A stretch of 64,000 nt of DNA from Emticicia agri (GCA_945860265.1 CAMAQF010000010.1:1-64000); one strand, 5' to 3'. Positions 7,758-17,981 are shown, numbered from the stretch's first letter. Made by a program: numbers and translations. Notes: a model not told the origin generated them from the sequence alone.

Positions 7758-9104
7758 TTAATATTCAACTCCTCCACTTATACGATCCTTGCCAAAAATA
7801 TTACATGATTCAAACTCAGGATCAATCTTGATATAAACATCTGCGGTTGCCTTTTTGAACCATTTTTCTATCTCAACATTTCGTTTTTCCATCATGGCAA
7901 AGTCTTTAAGTTTCTCAAAATCATCATTCAAACTTGCCTTATGAGGAGCATATTTTCCTTTGAAATAAATGATTCTAACGCCCGTTTTTCCGTCTTCGCT
8001 TCTGTAGAGCATGGGTGCAGTTATCGTGCCAACTTTCATACTATCTATCATAAAATAGAGGGTTGGTTCCATCGATTCATCCAATGGCATTCTGTTAGAA
8101 CCAGACTGTGGGTCTATCAAAATCCCACCTCCATCTTGCGTTTGCTTATCATCAGAAAACTCTTTTGCAGCCTTCTCAAATTTGATACTATCTTTCACAA
8201 TTTCCGTACGAATACTATCCAAGAAATGTGTAGCATCGGTTACATCCAAGCGATTATAGTCAGGACGCAACAAAATATGGCGTGCGTGAAACTCTTGACC
8301 ACGAAGCTCAAGGGTTTGAATTAAGTGTAAACCAAAATCAGATTCTACTACATCAGAAATTTCGTTTGGCTTTAGCTTCATTGCCGATGCTTCAAATTGG
8401 GGAACCATTGCTCCACGCTTCGACCAACCCAAATCGCCACCAAACTGACGTGAACCCGGGTCTTCAGAATATTCTTTGGCTAAATCTTCAAATTTTTCAC
8501 CGGTCAAAACTCTACGTTTATAATCAAGTAGTCTTTCTGATAACTCTTCTTTTTGTGCTTTTGTTACTTTAGCCAAGCGAACAATATGAGCCAACTGAAC
8601 TTCAGTAGGAATTTGTGGAAGGCTATCTTTCGGAATTCTATTGAAGAATTTCTTTACCTCGTTAGGCGTTATTTTTAGATTTTCGGTAATTTTCCCTTGC
8701 ATTTTCTGAGCAACTAGTTGCTCTTTTACTTGCGAACGCACTTCACTTTTAAGAGTTTCGAGAGATTTACCGAATTGTTCAATGATATTTATCTCATTGC
8801 CATATATTTGAATCATTTGTTGCATACGAGCAGTAAGTTGGTCGTCAACTTGCTGGTCTTCTACATAAACTGAGTCTATTTCTGCTTTGGCCACCAATAG
8901 TTTGTTAACAACCATACTTTCTAAGGCTTGACATTTAGTCACGGGCTGTTGTTGCTGCACGCCTTTGAGGTATAGCTGCTCTACTTCGGAGCGAAGAATG
9001 ATGTAGTTATCAACTTTTGCCACAATGCGGTCAATGTTGATGGGGGCTTCTTGTGCCAATGCCAACATCGGAAGGCAAATCAAAAGGAGTAATTTCTTTA
9101 ACAT
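7758..9104 (-). CDS. SurA-like periplasmic peptidyl-prolyl isomerase
   Basis: A 448-residue exported chaperone with signal peptide MLKKLLLLICLPMLALAQ. A SurA-type N-terminal helical region covers about 20-165. Two parvulin (rotamase) domains follow, the first with LAHIVRLAK and DPGSRQFGGDLGW, the second with FHARHILLRPD and a divergent end QTQDGGGILIDPQSG. It should assist folding of outer-membrane barrels in the periplasm. It lies 70 bp downstream of a second parvulin gene and upstream of moxR, all on the minus strand, a likely foldase operon. Confidence 0.9.
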   Translation of the reverse strand: MLKKLLLLICLPMLALAQEAPINIDRIVAKVDNYIILRSEVEQLYLKGVQQQQPVTKCQALESMVVNKLLVAKAEIDSVYVEDQQVDDQLTARMQQMIQIYGNEINIIEQFGKSLETLKSEVRSQVKEQLVAQKMQGKITENLKITPNEVKKFFNRIPKDSLPQIPTEVQLAHIVRLAKVTKAQKEELSERLLDYKRRVLTGEKFEDLAKEYSEDPGSRQFGGDLGWSKRGAMVPQFEASAMKLKPNEISDVVESDFGLHLIQTLELRGQEFHARHILLRPDYNRLDVTDATHFLDSIRTEIVKDSIKFEKAAKEFSDDKQTQDGGGILIDPQSGSNRMPLDESMEPTLYFMIDSMKVGTITAPMLYRSEDGKTGVRIIYFKGKYAPHKASLNDDFEKLKDFAMMEKRNVEIEKWFKKATADVYIKIDPEFESCNIFGKDRISGGVEY

Positions 9105-9174
9105 TTTATTTATTTAATAGTCAAAATTTAAACCCAACGAAGACGTATTTTCATAAGTCTCTACGAGTGCATTA

Positions 9175-11571
9175 TTATTTCTTAATACCAATTACCTTCT
9201 GAATTTCTTCGGTATTTAATTTGACAGGATATTTATTTTTTAAATCTGCTTTAAACTGAGTTTCAAGGTATTTTTGATATTCGACAAGCACTTGTCCCCT
9301 ACATTCTCGAAGAGTTTTATACCTTGCTGGCTCTAATTGTTCGATTGTTACATCAGCAAATTGGCCTTCCTTCACCACTGATTGTTTACCAACTTCCCAT
9401 TTCACAATATCGACAAACTTATTTTCACCTTTTTTGAAATAGCCATCTTCAATAATAACGTTATTTAGGTCTTTTGAATTGAAAACTTTCTCGACATCTT
9501 TTTGACTATTACTATAAAACGCAAACGAAACTCGTTGGTTTTTTGCCCAATCAAACTTATCGGCTTGTTTAGTTTTGGAATAATCGTTTTCGATGATTCG
9601 CTCAATCGAAAGGCCATTGGCCACTAAAAAAGTTTTCGATTTCTCTAAACGTTCGGCTGAAATATTGTCTTCTTCGTGCTGGTCGGCATATCCGCCTATT
9701 TCTACAACATAGCCTTTATTTTTACGCATAATATCAAGAATACTAACCAAGATTCTTTTATGTTCAGGAGTCAGCTCGTTTAAGTTTTTCAAATAATATA
9801 AAGGTGTGCGATATAAACGCTTTAAATTATAAGGTTTGCCTTTCTGCAAAACCTCTTTTACTTGAAAAACTGTCTTTGCATCTTTTGAGGCCACAACCGT
9901 TGCCAAGACCCTTTCAGGCATTTGGTATCTTTCTATGTTTTTTTCGTAGAAAAGACGTTGCCCTATCGTATCCATTGTTGATTTTTCATAGACCAAATCA
10001 TTTAGCAATTCCATTTTCAACAAACTTCTACTGTACTCCTTTATCAAAGCCTTAAACTCTGGATTTAGTTCTTCGAGATTGGCTTCGGCATAAGATTTTA
10101 CAGCATTATCTACAAATTTCTTGAAAAAACTACGCATTATCATCGTTGGCGTATAGCCAGCGGGAATTCGCTCGAAAGTTTGGCGGTCAACGGCAAAGTC
10201 AAAAAAGGATTTTGTTGAGTAATTTTTTGAACCAATGCTGAAAATCGTTTTACCAACTAACTCATCATTGATGGCGTAATTCCATTTTTTTGTAAGAATA
10301 TTTGTATCGGCAGCAGCAATTGCTTTTTTCGTTATTTCGTCATCTACCACATACTTCATTTGTTTTTTAAGTTTGTTTATTGTGTTTTCTCTTATAACAT
10401 CTCCTCTTGAATCTGTACCAATTTTATCTTTAAGTTTTGTAGATGCTTCCTCAAATGATTCTAATGGAATTTTCTTTACAAGTTTTATCAAATGCCAACC
10501 CGATGTCGTACGAACTGGTTTTGAAACTTCACCTTCTTTCAAGGCAAATGCGACTTGCTCGAAAGCCACTTCTTCTCGACTGCCAATAGTAAATGCTGGC
10601 AAAAACCCTCCTAAGTTTTTGTATTTTGTGTCATCAGAATATCTACGACATACATCTTCGAACGCAGCTCCTTTGGAAATTAAAATATAGAGGGAATCAA
10701 GCGTTGCTTTTGCTTTTAGGCTTTCAGATTCAGGAGCATTTGGAAGAACTGATTTTAGAATATGCTGCACCAAAACGCTACCACTATACGGGCGGCGGTC
10801 AATCACTTTTACAAGGTGAAAGCCTCCTTTTGTACGAACTGGCATTGAAATCTGTCCAACTGGAGTAGTATAAGCGGCTTTTTCAAGTGGATAAAGAAAA
10901 CGCATTGTTCTAAACCATCCTAAATCACCGCCACTGCTATTCGATTTTTTATCTTGTGAATACTGTTGTGCCAAAACGGCAAAATCTTCACCTACTAACG
11001 CTTTATTACGAATTTCAAGAAGTTTATTAAATATAGCCAATGTGTCAGTAGGCTCTGCAAACTCTGGCAATTGGTACATAATATGAGCAGCATGAACTTC
11101 CTCTTTCAACCACGAATAGGTTTCTTTCAATATTTGCTTGATTGTTATACTATCGGTAAAATATGATTCGGCCAAAATACTTCGATAACCCTCTATTTCT
11201 TCTTTGAAAGCCTCTGTTTTGTCATAACCTCTTATTTGAGCATCGGCAATGATTAGTTGGTCGCTGATTACTTGCTCCAAAAAAGTTTCAGTATATACTG
11301 TGTCTTCTGTAATTTGGTTTTCAAAAGCGATTTTCAATTCGGAGGTTTTTAATTCACTAGTTCCTACCGTGATGGCTACTGGTTCGGGTTTCGTTTCTAA
11401 AACTGATTGGCTACTGACTGCCGGATTGGACGTTGTTGGCAACGAAAAAACATCTTCAGTAGGTTTAGAACCTGTTTGCTGATTAGTTTTTGGTTGAGGC
11501 TTTTTTGCTACTTGACAAGCTAATTGGGTAAAAACTACTAGTATATGTATATATTTATTGTATCTCTTCAT
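9175..11571 (-). CDS. Lipoprotein with two parvulin domains fused to an OmpA-like segment
   Basis: A 798-residue protein with a lipoprotein signal ending QLAC (C19). Two rotamase domains are visible: HAAHIMYQLPEF with SNSSGGDLGWF (about 160-255) and VQHILKSVLP with YKNLGGFLPAF (about 268-365). The middle part, about 365-560, is a helical SurA-like region. At about 560-670 lies an OmpA-like segment (ILDIMRKNKGYVVEIGGYAD then NISAERLEKSKTFLVANGLS), the peptidoglycan-binding pattern with NxSxxRAxxVxxxLxxxG. So a foldase appears combined with a cell-wall anchor. The OmpA motif is degenerate, with Q-H-E-E-D replacing the usual T-D-xxG, so binding is uncertain. It is the first gene of the putative foldase operon. 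Confidence 0.75.
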   Translation of the reverse strand: MKRYNKYIHILVVFTQLACQVAKKPQPKTNQQTGSKPTEDVFSLPTTSNPAVSSQSVLETKPEPVAITVGTSELKTSELKIAFENQITEDTVYTETFLEQVISDQLIIADAQIRGYDKTEAFKEEIEGYRSILAESYFTDSITIKQILKETYSWLKEEVHAAHIMYQLPEFAEPTDTLAIFNKLLEIRNKALVGEDFAVLAQQYSQDKKSNSSGGDLGWFRTMRFLYPLEKAAYTTPVGQISMPVRTKGGFHLVKVIDRRPYSGSVLVQHILKSVLPNAPESESLKAKATLDSLYILISKGAAFEDVCRRYSDDTKYKNLGGFLPAFTIGSREEVAFEQVAFALKEGEVSKPVRTTSGWHLIKLVKKIPLESFEEASTKLKDKIGTDSRGDVIRENTINKLKKQMKYVVDDEITKKAIAAADTNILTKKWNYAINDELVGKTIFSIGSKNYSTKSFFDFAVDRQTFERIPAGYTPTMIMRSFFKKFVDNAVKSYAEANLEELNPEFKALIKEYSRSLLKMELLNDLVYEKSTMDTIGQRLFYEKNIERYQMPERVLATVVASKDAKTVFQVKEVLQKGKPYNLKRLYRTPLYYLKNLNELTPEHKRILVSILDIMRKNKGYVVEIGGYADQHEEDNISAERLEKSKTFLVANGLSIERIIENDYSKTKQADKFDWAKNQRVSFAFYSNSQKDVEKVFNSKDLNNVIIEDGYFKKGENKFVDIVKWEVGKQSVVKEGQFADVTIEQLEPARYKTLRECRGQVLVEYQKYLETQFKADLKNKYPVKLNTEEIQKVIGIKK

Positions 11572-11706
11572 AAAAGCATAAAAGAATCATCCTCAATAAA
11601 CAACTGTAAACGTTAAAATTTATTGTGATGAATATTGTTTTTGTGAGTATGGAAAACCTCAGCAAAATGATGTTGGTACATCGAGAGGTTTGATAAAAAA
11701 TCAAAA

Positions 11707-12084
11707 TTAAGCGAAATTTCCGCTTTTAACGAAATTTTCTTGAATAATTTCTTCAATTATTGATTCACCCGATGATAAATCTCCACTTGTCCACTGCCAT
11801 TTTTCGTATAATCGGATTCGTCCATCGAGTAATGTTTCGGGTCTTGAAAGGCATAAGCCTGTCATGATTTCGCCTGTTGTATTGATGTGTTCGTAACGCA
11901 TATCTAAGGTATCATTTTCGATGACCTTTGCCACCAAAAATCCTTTCACAATTGCTCCTCCGCTATATTCTGCCCACACGAAGTTGCCTTGCTGTTGGTA
12001 ATGAAAGATTGTTTGTTCGCCTACCTCTCCGTTGTCGGAATTGGCGATTGATTTAAAGGTTTTCATGTGGTAATTTATGCTCAT
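11707..12084 (-). CDS. Conserved small cytoplasmic protein, function unknown
   Basis: A 125-residue protein without signal peptide or membrane helix, rich in beta-strand patterns (FHYQQQGNFVWAEYSGGAIV; GFLVAKV; LDMRYEHINTTGEIMTG). Similar small bacteroidete proteins are sometimes labelled N-acetylglutamate synthase, but nothing resembling an acetyltransferase fold is visible, so I do not adopt that name. A second ATG at 12066 (MKTFKSIANSDNGEVG) fits the conserved start equally well. It is followed by a spacer of 135 bp before the foldase operon. Confidence 0.6.
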   Translation of the reverse strand: MSINYHMKTFKSIANSDNGEVGEQTIFHYQQQGNFVWAEYSGGAIVKGFLVAKVIENDTLDMRYEHINTTGEIMTGLCLSRPETLLDGRIRLYEKWQWTSGDLSSGESIIEEIIQENFVKSGNFA

Positions 12085-12101
12085 TTCTAGTTGTTTTTAC
12101 C

Positions 12102-12132
12102 CGTAAGAACGTCCAAATTGGACGTTCCTACG
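12102..12132. repeat. Near-perfect 15-bp hairpin between agmatine deiminase and the small protein gene
   Basis: CGTAAGAACGTCCAA (12102-12116) is matched by TTGGACGTTCCTACG (12118-12132) with one mismatch and a single-base centre. It lies about 55 bp after the deiminase stop. No T-run follows on the minus strand, so a repetitive palindrome or transcript-end structure is likelier than a classic terminator. Confidence 0.5.
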
Positions 12133-12186
12133 AACTTGCGTGCCAAACTGCTACCTGGAGGCGGTTGCCACTCGATTCGTTCCACA

Positions 12187-13227
12187 TTAGACAACTGGTT
12201 CTTGTTGCGAAAGGCAGTGAAAACTTCCCAATCCCCATATAATTTCAGTGGCATCTATACCCACAATTTTATGATTCGGGAAGCATTTTTGAATGATTTC
12301 TAAAGCAACTGAATCCTTATCACAACGATAGATTGGAATGATGATTGAGCCATTGGTTATTAAGAAATTAGCATACGATGCGGGCAGTCTTACGCCGCTA
12401 TCATAAACGGCATCTGGCATTGGTAACTCAATGATATTTAATGGTTTACCGTTTAGCAAACGCATGGCTTTAAGGTCTTCGAGGTTTTGTTTGAGTGGAT
12501 GATAATTATCATCGTTTTCGTTAGGTTCAACGACAGTCAGTACAGTATCTTCATTCACGAAACGAGTGGTATCGTCAATATGTCCATCTGTATCATCGCC
12601 AACTATTCCTTCTGTTACCCACAAAACTTGTTCTACGCCATAATAATTACTGAGATAATCTTCGATTTCGGCTTTCGAAAGATGCGGGTTTCGGTTCGGG
12701 TTCAGTAAACAAGATTTACTCGTAAGAACCGTACCTTTTCCATTAAATTCTACCGAACCGCCTTCCATGATTATTCCTGGCACTACGTAAGGAAGGTTTA
12801 AATAATTTGCGATTCGCACGGGAATTTGGTCGTCATCATCATAAGGTGGATATTTTCCTCCCCAAGCATTGTAACCCCATTCAACAATCATTCGTTCTTT
12901 TGTTTCAGGGTTTATCAAAAACGCAGGGCCATAGTCACGACACCAAGAATCATTGTTTGGATGAATCGGAACTTCGATTTGATTTTTGTCAATCTCATAT
13001 TTTTCAATCAAACCCCAAATAAGTGCTTGATGAGCATCATCTTTGGCATTAATACATACTTTTTCACTTTTAGAAATAGCTTTCACAAAATCCATATATG
13101 CCGGATAAATTCGCTCTAAACGATCGCCGTAGTCCCAAGAATCGGAACTTTGCGGAAAACTTAACCATGTTGCTCGGTGCGTATGCCATTCGGCAGGAAA
13201 GAAAAAACCTAGTTGTTTCGGAGTCAT
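12187..13227 (-). CDS. aguA: Agmatine deiminase (peptidyl-arginine deiminase family)
   Basis: A 346-residue cytoplasmic enzyme that converts agmatine to N-carbamoylputrescine and ammonia, a step of putrescine synthesis. Family motifs are clear: FFPAEWHTHRATWLSFPQ near the start, WCRDYGPAFL, GGSVEFNGKGTVLT, DDTDGHIDDTTRFV with the catalytic His, and GLGSFHCLSQQEP at the C-terminus with the catalytic Cys. The ATG at 13227 (MTPKQLGFFFP) is preferred; an in-frame ATG at 13257 would add ten residues not seen in the family. No other polyamine gene adjoins it. Confidence 0.92.
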   Translation of the reverse strand: MTPKQLGFFFPAEWHTHRATWLSFPQSSDSWDYGDRLERIYPAYMDFVKAISKSEKVCINAKDDAHQALIWGLIEKYEIDKNQIEVPIHPNNDSWCRDYGPAFLINPETKERMIVEWGYNAWGGKYPPYDDDDQIPVRIANYLNLPYVVPGIIMEGGSVEFNGKGTVLTSKSCLLNPNRNPHLSKAEIEDYLSNYYGVEQVLWVTEGIVGDDTDGHIDDTTRFVNEDTVLTVVEPNENDDNYHPLKQNLEDLKAMRLLNGKPLNIIELPMPDAVYDSGVRLPASYANFLITNGSIIIPIYRCDKDSVALEIIQKCFPNHKIVGIDATEIIWGLGSFHCLSQQEPVV

Positions 13228-13509
13228 TTTTTCAATTATCAATGTTAAAGTCTTCATTAGCCAGTCTTCAATTAGCGATTCTCAGTTTGCAGTCTTTTAC
13301 TCACAACTTTCAGTTTTAAATTCTCAGTTTATGGTTCTCGGTTGCAGTCTTCACTGATTAACTTTATCAATTTTAAATATGGCACTCTAAAAACTAATGA
13401 TGGTTTAAAAACTTCATCTCTCTTTTTATTTACTCTCCTCCTATCAGAAATTTGCAGATAATGCTCTAGTATCCATTAACTAATATCCTAGTATCAGTTT
13501 AACAATCCA

Positions 13510-14391
13510 CTAAACCGTCACACGCTCAAAAGCGTCGATGTAGGTTTTGTTGCTGGCATTTAAGACATTAATTTTTCGGAATTTGGCAAATGCTCCTAAG
13601 ATTTCGTAAGAATAAAAAACTTTGTGTAATGATAAAAACTGAGCCTGAAGCCTAGGACGAGAATTATTTCGTACATCAATTACTTTTTCGTGTTTCACAT
13701 GATTGGCATTATCATAAAAATGTACCTGACGCATCTCAAATTCATTCTGGTCCGTAATTCTGATTTCTTCGTGCCACGAGTGGTCGGCACCAAAAAGATA
13801 GACATTTTTATAATCTTGCAGTAAAGCCACATAAATTGATGCCGCCAAGATATTTTGGCATTGAGGCATCCCTAAATTATGCTCAAAAAACCAATTTCTA
13901 AAAGCAGGGAAACCTCTGACTATTGTATAATTGAAAAAGCAAATTTGAATATTTGAGCGTTCTTGTTTAAGTTTTTTTACTATATACGAATTTCGGCTGC
14001 GAGCAGGAACAAACAGCCTCATTGACCAATCAGTTTGCTGAATTATGGCATCAAATGTCTTTTTAATGTCATTACGGTCATCGTTTTGTTCGCTAAATAT
14101 AAAAAAAGCGGGGTCGAGAAAAATATAATTTTGCGGCTTCAATGAAGCATAAACCATTGAAAGAGCAAAAAGATTGACACAATAAATATCGGTTTCTTTC
14201 AGAAAACTAAGATTATCGGCCAAGGCTTGGTTGAGCGATGGACCATTACCTAAAATCGAAGCGTTAGTTTTTTGATTAGAAAACTTCGGGATTCCGAGTT
14301 TAGATAATAATATTACTTTCACCACCGAAACCAACGACTGAAGCGAATTCTCGAAAAAAGCACCAATTTTTATATAATAGTCAAATAACAT
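13510..14391 (-). CDS. MptE-like/DUF115-type Rossmann protein, possibly surface-polysaccharide related
   Basis: A 293-residue protein. After an N-terminal amphipathic stretch, ILGNGPSLNQAL (about 46-57) is the glycine-rich loop of the MptE-like/DUF115 group, followed by CVNLFALS and FLDPAFF. A second conserved block is VYLFGADHSWHEE (about 196-208). Relatives occur in bacterial surface-glycan loci and in archaeal pterin synthesis; here the neighbour is a YfhO-type glycosylation-related membrane protein, which favours the former. No catalytic reaction can be assigned from sequence alone. Confidence 0.55.
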   Translation of the reverse strand: MLFDYYIKIGAFFENSLQSLVSVVKVILLSKLGIPKFSNQKTNASILGNGPSLNQALADNLSFLKETDIYCVNLFALSMVYASLKPQNYIFLDPAFFIFSEQNDDRNDIKKTFDAIIQQTDWSMRLFVPARSRNSYIVKKLKQERSNIQICFFNYTIVRGFPAFRNWFFEHNLGMPQCQNILAASIYVALLQDYKNVYLFGADHSWHEEIRITDQNEFEMRQVHFYDNANHVKHEKVIDVRNNSRPRLQAQFLSLHKVFYSYEILGAFAKFRKINVLNASNKTYIDAFERVTV

Positions 14392-14509
14392 TTTTCTGTC
14401 TATTTACCGATTTTATACAATCCATTTTACCAAAATAGACCTTTGAAACACAATAGACTCGAGGTCTGTGTTGCCTAAAATTTATGTATATCGTGGTAAA
14501 ACTTAGCTT

Positions 14510-16972
14510 TTAGCTTTGTTTAATATCGCTATTTTTTTTGTTTCTAAACTCAATTACCAAAGCACCAAAAATTATCAACACCATCAGTATCGATGCTACT
14601 AAGTCAATTTTTGCACCTACAACCACCGATTTTGGCTGAAACTTGAATTCGATTTTGTGTTTTCCTGATGGAACATTCATCGCACGAAGGACGTAGTTCG
14701 CACGGAAATGCGGTGTTTCTTGACCATCAACATAAGATTTCCAATCTTCATTCCCACGATAATATATTTCTGAGAAAATAGCCACTTGACCTGTCGGTGA
14801 ATTAGACTCGTAGGTCAGATGATTAGGCTTATATTGAGTCAGTTTGATACTTCCAGTTGAATCTTGTTTAGTATTACTGAAATATTGTTTAAAACGCTCA
14901 TCAACGAAAGCTGTAGCTCGTGGATTAAAGTTTCCTATAGCCTTAATTTCTTCGTCAGCATTTTTTACGGTTATTACTTCGCCCACAAACCACGCATTGC
15001 CCAAAGCATCGGGATTTTGTTGAGCTACAGGATTACCATCTTGACCAGATGTGATATAATATTTGGTATTCAACATATTGAAAATCGACAAATTATACTT
15101 GCCATCTTTGGTCATGGCATTATCATATAATTCTTGAATTCGTTTCAATTTCGCACCGTGATAACCACCCACAGATTTATGAAAATATGAAGCCTTTGCA
15201 TCAGCAAAAAAACCTTGATTAGTAGCCATATCTACCACTCTAAAATCAAGATCTTTGTCTTGCATGATTTGCTCATCGGCAGCTGAAGGATTGAAGCTCT
15301 CGGCAACTCGTGTTTTGGTTTGGAAATCATCATTATTGAAATAACGTTTATCAACCAAAGCAAGGTCAAGAACTGCCAAAACGCCCAAAATTGCTATAAA
15401 AACTGTAGATTTGATTTTCTGAGTTGTAAAAGCCCAAATCAAACCCGCCGAAACGATTAATAAGAATATTGAACGTAATAAGTCGCCTGTGACGATTGAT
15501 TGGCGGTCTGCAATTATTGAAGAAGAGAAAGCATTTGCAAACTCCTGTCCGTTTGATTCAGCCATACTTTTGAGCATATCCACATCACGAACAGATCGGA
15601 AATCAAGCGTGAAATAACCTATTAAAATCACTAACAATAAACTTCCCAAGCTATATATCAATGGCTTTTTAAGATTTTTGAAAGTCAAATTATCCGTAAT
15701 GATTTTATTCACGCCCAACATCGCACCTAAGACAAAACACAAGTGCATGAGCGTTACAATCATTTTACTATCTCGAAATTTATTATAGTATGGAAAATAA
15801 TCAAACATAAAGAAATTGAAACCACTAAAACTACTGCCCCACGAGATAAATAAATATAAAATTGAGGTCAAAATCAGTACATAACGAAGTCCATCTTTGA
15901 TAAGTATCAGACCCAAAATAAACAAAAACAAAATGATGATTCCCGAATAATTTGGTCCAGAAACATAAGATTGTGGCCCAAAATAAAGCGGCAAATTTGA
16001 ACTAAATTGAGCAGCCGTAGAAGCATCAACACCCTTATTAATCAACATTTTGTATGTTTCTGAACTCTCTCCTAAATTTCCCGACGAATAGCCGCCAACA
16101 AAATTTGGAGCGAGCAAAGTCAAGGTTTCTATTTGTCCTGGGCTGTATGAAAAAGCATAATCACGACCCAAACCATCAGCCGATTGATTGAGATTTCCGA
16201 GCGTAAGTTCCGATTTTCCACGAGTAGATTCTTTCGAATAAACAAAGTTATTCCAAAGGTGCATACTGTGCGTACCAAGACCAATTACCGAGCCAATTAA
16301 TACTACGGCGTAGGCTTTGAGAAGCCCCGAAAAATTACCTTTTTTTACGTGCAAATAGCTTTCAAAAAGCACGTAGATTCCGAGCAAAAAGAATAAATAA
16401 TAAGTAATTTGTGGGTGATTGGCGTAGATTTCCATGGCCATAAAGAAAGTTGTCATGGCAAGTCCAATCACATATCTTCCTCTAAAAACAGCTATAAACG
16501 AAGCCAAAACTGCTGGTGCCAAAGCAATAGCAATGATTTTGGAAACGTGTCCTGCTTCAAGAAAAAGTAAATTGTAGGTATTGAGAGCATAGGCAACCGA
16601 GCCAAAAAAGCCAAGCCAATTATTGACTTTCAGCACTCGCATCAGCACAAAAAAGCCTAACATCAACAATATCAGCACATTGGCCGGTGATGGAATAAGG
16701 TTAATATAAAATGAACCTATTTTGGTTGAAAGACTATTTTCATAGTCGCCTGCAACCATATAACCCGGCATCCCACCAAACATTGAGTTTGTCCACCAAG
16801 CCCATTCGCCGGTTTGTTTGTGAAAATCATTTATTTCTTTTGCCGATGAGGCTGCCATTTGAGTATCGTGCATGGCCAATCTTTTACCCTGCAAAAGTGG
16901 TGAAGCATACATAAAGCTTACAACCACAAAACCAACAACCGCTATGAGATGAGGAATGTATTTTTTAAACAT
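14510..16972 (-). CDS. YfhO-family polytopic membrane protein
   Basis: An 820-residue protein with about 12-13 membrane helices in the first 540 residues and one more at the C-terminus (about 780-800). The start YIPHLIAVVGFVVVSFMYAS and the early DTQMAAS (acidic loop after helix 1) match the GT-C-like layout of YfhO proteins, which are linked to glycosylation of lipoteichoic acid or other envelope polymers in Firmicutes. A soluble beta-rich region (about 560-770) precedes the last helix. The lipid-linked sugar donor and acceptor in Bacteroidota are unknown. Confidence 0.82.
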   Translation of the reverse strand: MFKKYIPHLIAVVGFVVVSFMYASPLLQGKRLAMHDTQMAASSAKEINDFHKQTGEWAWWTNSMFGGMPGYMVAGDYENSLSTKIGSFYINLIPSPANVLILLMLGFFVLMRVLKVNNWLGFFGSVAYALNTYNLLFLEAGHVSKIIAIALAPAVLASFIAVFRGRYVIGLAMTTFFMAMEIYANHPQITYYLFFLLGIYVLFESYLHVKKGNFSGLLKAYAVVLIGSVIGLGTHSMHLWNNFVYSKESTRGKSELTLGNLNQSADGLGRDYAFSYSPGQIETLTLLAPNFVGGYSSGNLGESSETYKMLINKGVDASTAAQFSSNLPLYFGPQSYVSGPNYSGIIILFLFILGLILIKDGLRYVLILTSILYLFISWGSSFSGFNFFMFDYFPYYNKFRDSKMIVTLMHLCFVLGAMLGVNKIITDNLTFKNLKKPLIYSLGSLLLVILIGYFTLDFRSVRDVDMLKSMAESNGQEFANAFSSSIIADRQSIVTGDLLRSIFLLIVSAGLIWAFTTQKIKSTVFIAILGVLAVLDLALVDKRYFNNDDFQTKTRVAESFNPSAADEQIMQDKDLDFRVVDMATNQGFFADAKASYFHKSVGGYHGAKLKRIQELYDNAMTKDGKYNLSIFNMLNTKYYITSGQDGNPVAQQNPDALGNAWFVGEVITVKNADEEIKAIGNFNPRATAFVDERFKQYFSNTKQDSTGSIKLTQYKPNHLTYESNSPTGQVAIFSEIYYRGNEDWKSYVDGQETPHFRANYVLRAMNVPSGKHKIEFKFQPKSVVVGAKIDLVASILMVLIIFGALVIEFRNKKNSDIKQS

Positions 16973-17009
16973 TGAATTTATAGTTTTATCTTTTTGAAAA
17001 TTTTAAAAG

Positions 17010-17981
17010 CTATCCAACAAAAAGTTGATTTGTGAAAAGCGAATGCGGTGCAGATACCAAGTTAATGTCGAATTTTAAAGATGGTTCTATTCTTGAACTT
17101 GCATTATGAATACGAAATGATATTTGCCAACCTTCATTTAAAGTTACAAGTAAAGTTGTTTGTGAATTCTCTTGATAAACAACTTCAATTAATCTATTTG
17201 GTAGTTTTAATTTTTGAATTTTATACTTGGGTTTAATACTTAAAAAAAGCAAATTTAATGTACCATGCAAGTTATATGCTTGAATTTCAACTTTATTATT
17301 TCCTTTAATTACTTTGTAAAAGTCCTGATTTCCAATTAGATACTGTATTAATTTTTCTGCAACATCACCAGGATTTTCTTTATCTAATCTTAATAATTCA
17401 TTTCTAAAAGCATCTAAAATTGGCACATATATAGAAGTATGATAGTCGCCTAATGTATCCCATTTTTGTGTTGCTTTACTTGCAGTTCTCAATTGTGCTA
17501 AGTTATCAAAAATTGGTTTTACTTCCTCAAAATAGCCATCAGAACATGAAAAACCAAGCCATTTTTGACCAAAATCTATATCATTAGATAATCGAGAATG
17601 TTTTACAGCCCTATGATTGTTCTTTGCAGAAACACCAATTTCCCACTTTTGAAGTGCCCTAATTGCTAAAACATCACGTACATCACCCGTTTGACCTGCT
17701 TTATCTGCAACAATTTCAAGTTGAAGTAAATCATTATCATTTATGCCATTTGATAAACGAGGTTCAATATCTATTAAAAAATTGACCGCAAAACTCGCAA
17801 CCAACCTAAAAGTTCCTTGTTCCTTTTCGCTAAAACTAAGAAAATGCTTTCGAGCGGTTTTCAAAGGGTCACTTTCAACTACTGGGACATTGGTTTTTTC
17901 TTTTAGTCGCTCTAAAAACTCATAAAGTAAAGCAAATTCAAATGCTTTACCATTGATTGTTTGGGTTGAAACTTTTGCCAT
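17010..17981 (-). CDS. HaeIII-family type II restriction endonuclease (predicted GGCC)
   Basis: A 323-residue protein. The stretches GKAFEFALLYEFLERL (N-terminus), GDVRDVLAIRA, WEIGVSAKNNHRAVKHSRLS and DIDFGQKWLG are the conserved core of HaeIII-type endonucleases; the D/E-K residues of the catalytic site lie in the DVRDV...WEIGVSAK block (about 118-140). It would cut unmethylated GGCC. Its ATG shares one base with the stop codon of the methylase gene (TAATG), so the two are co-translated, with protection made first. Recognition is inferred from the strong resemblance of the partner to M.HaeIII. Confidence 0.85.
   Translation of the reverse strand: MAKVSTQTINGKAFEFALLYEFLERLKEKTNVPVVESDPLKTARKHFLSFSEKEQGTFRLVASFAVNFLIDIEPRLSNGINDNDLLQLEIVADKAGQTGDVRDVLAIRALQKWEIGVSAKNNHRAVKHSRLSNDIDFGQKWLGFSCSDGYFEEVKPIFDNLAQLRTASKATQKWDTLGDYHTSIYVPILDAFRNELLRLDKENPGDVAEKLIQYLIGNQDFYKVIKGNNKVEIQAYNLHGTLNLLFLSIKPKYKIQKLKLPNRLIEVVYQENSQTTLLVTLNEGWQISFRIHNASSRIEPSLKFDINLVSAPHSLFTNQLFVG

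Noticed and set aside
11707-12084. N-acetylglutamate synthase
   Set aside because: The label is sometimes attached to similar proteins, but no acetyltransferase motif is visible in the 125 residues.
13258-13509. A short gene or structured RNA in the spacer after agmatine deiminase
   Set aside because: Only loosely repeated CTCAGTTT and CAGTCTT words are seen; no frame and no stable fold.
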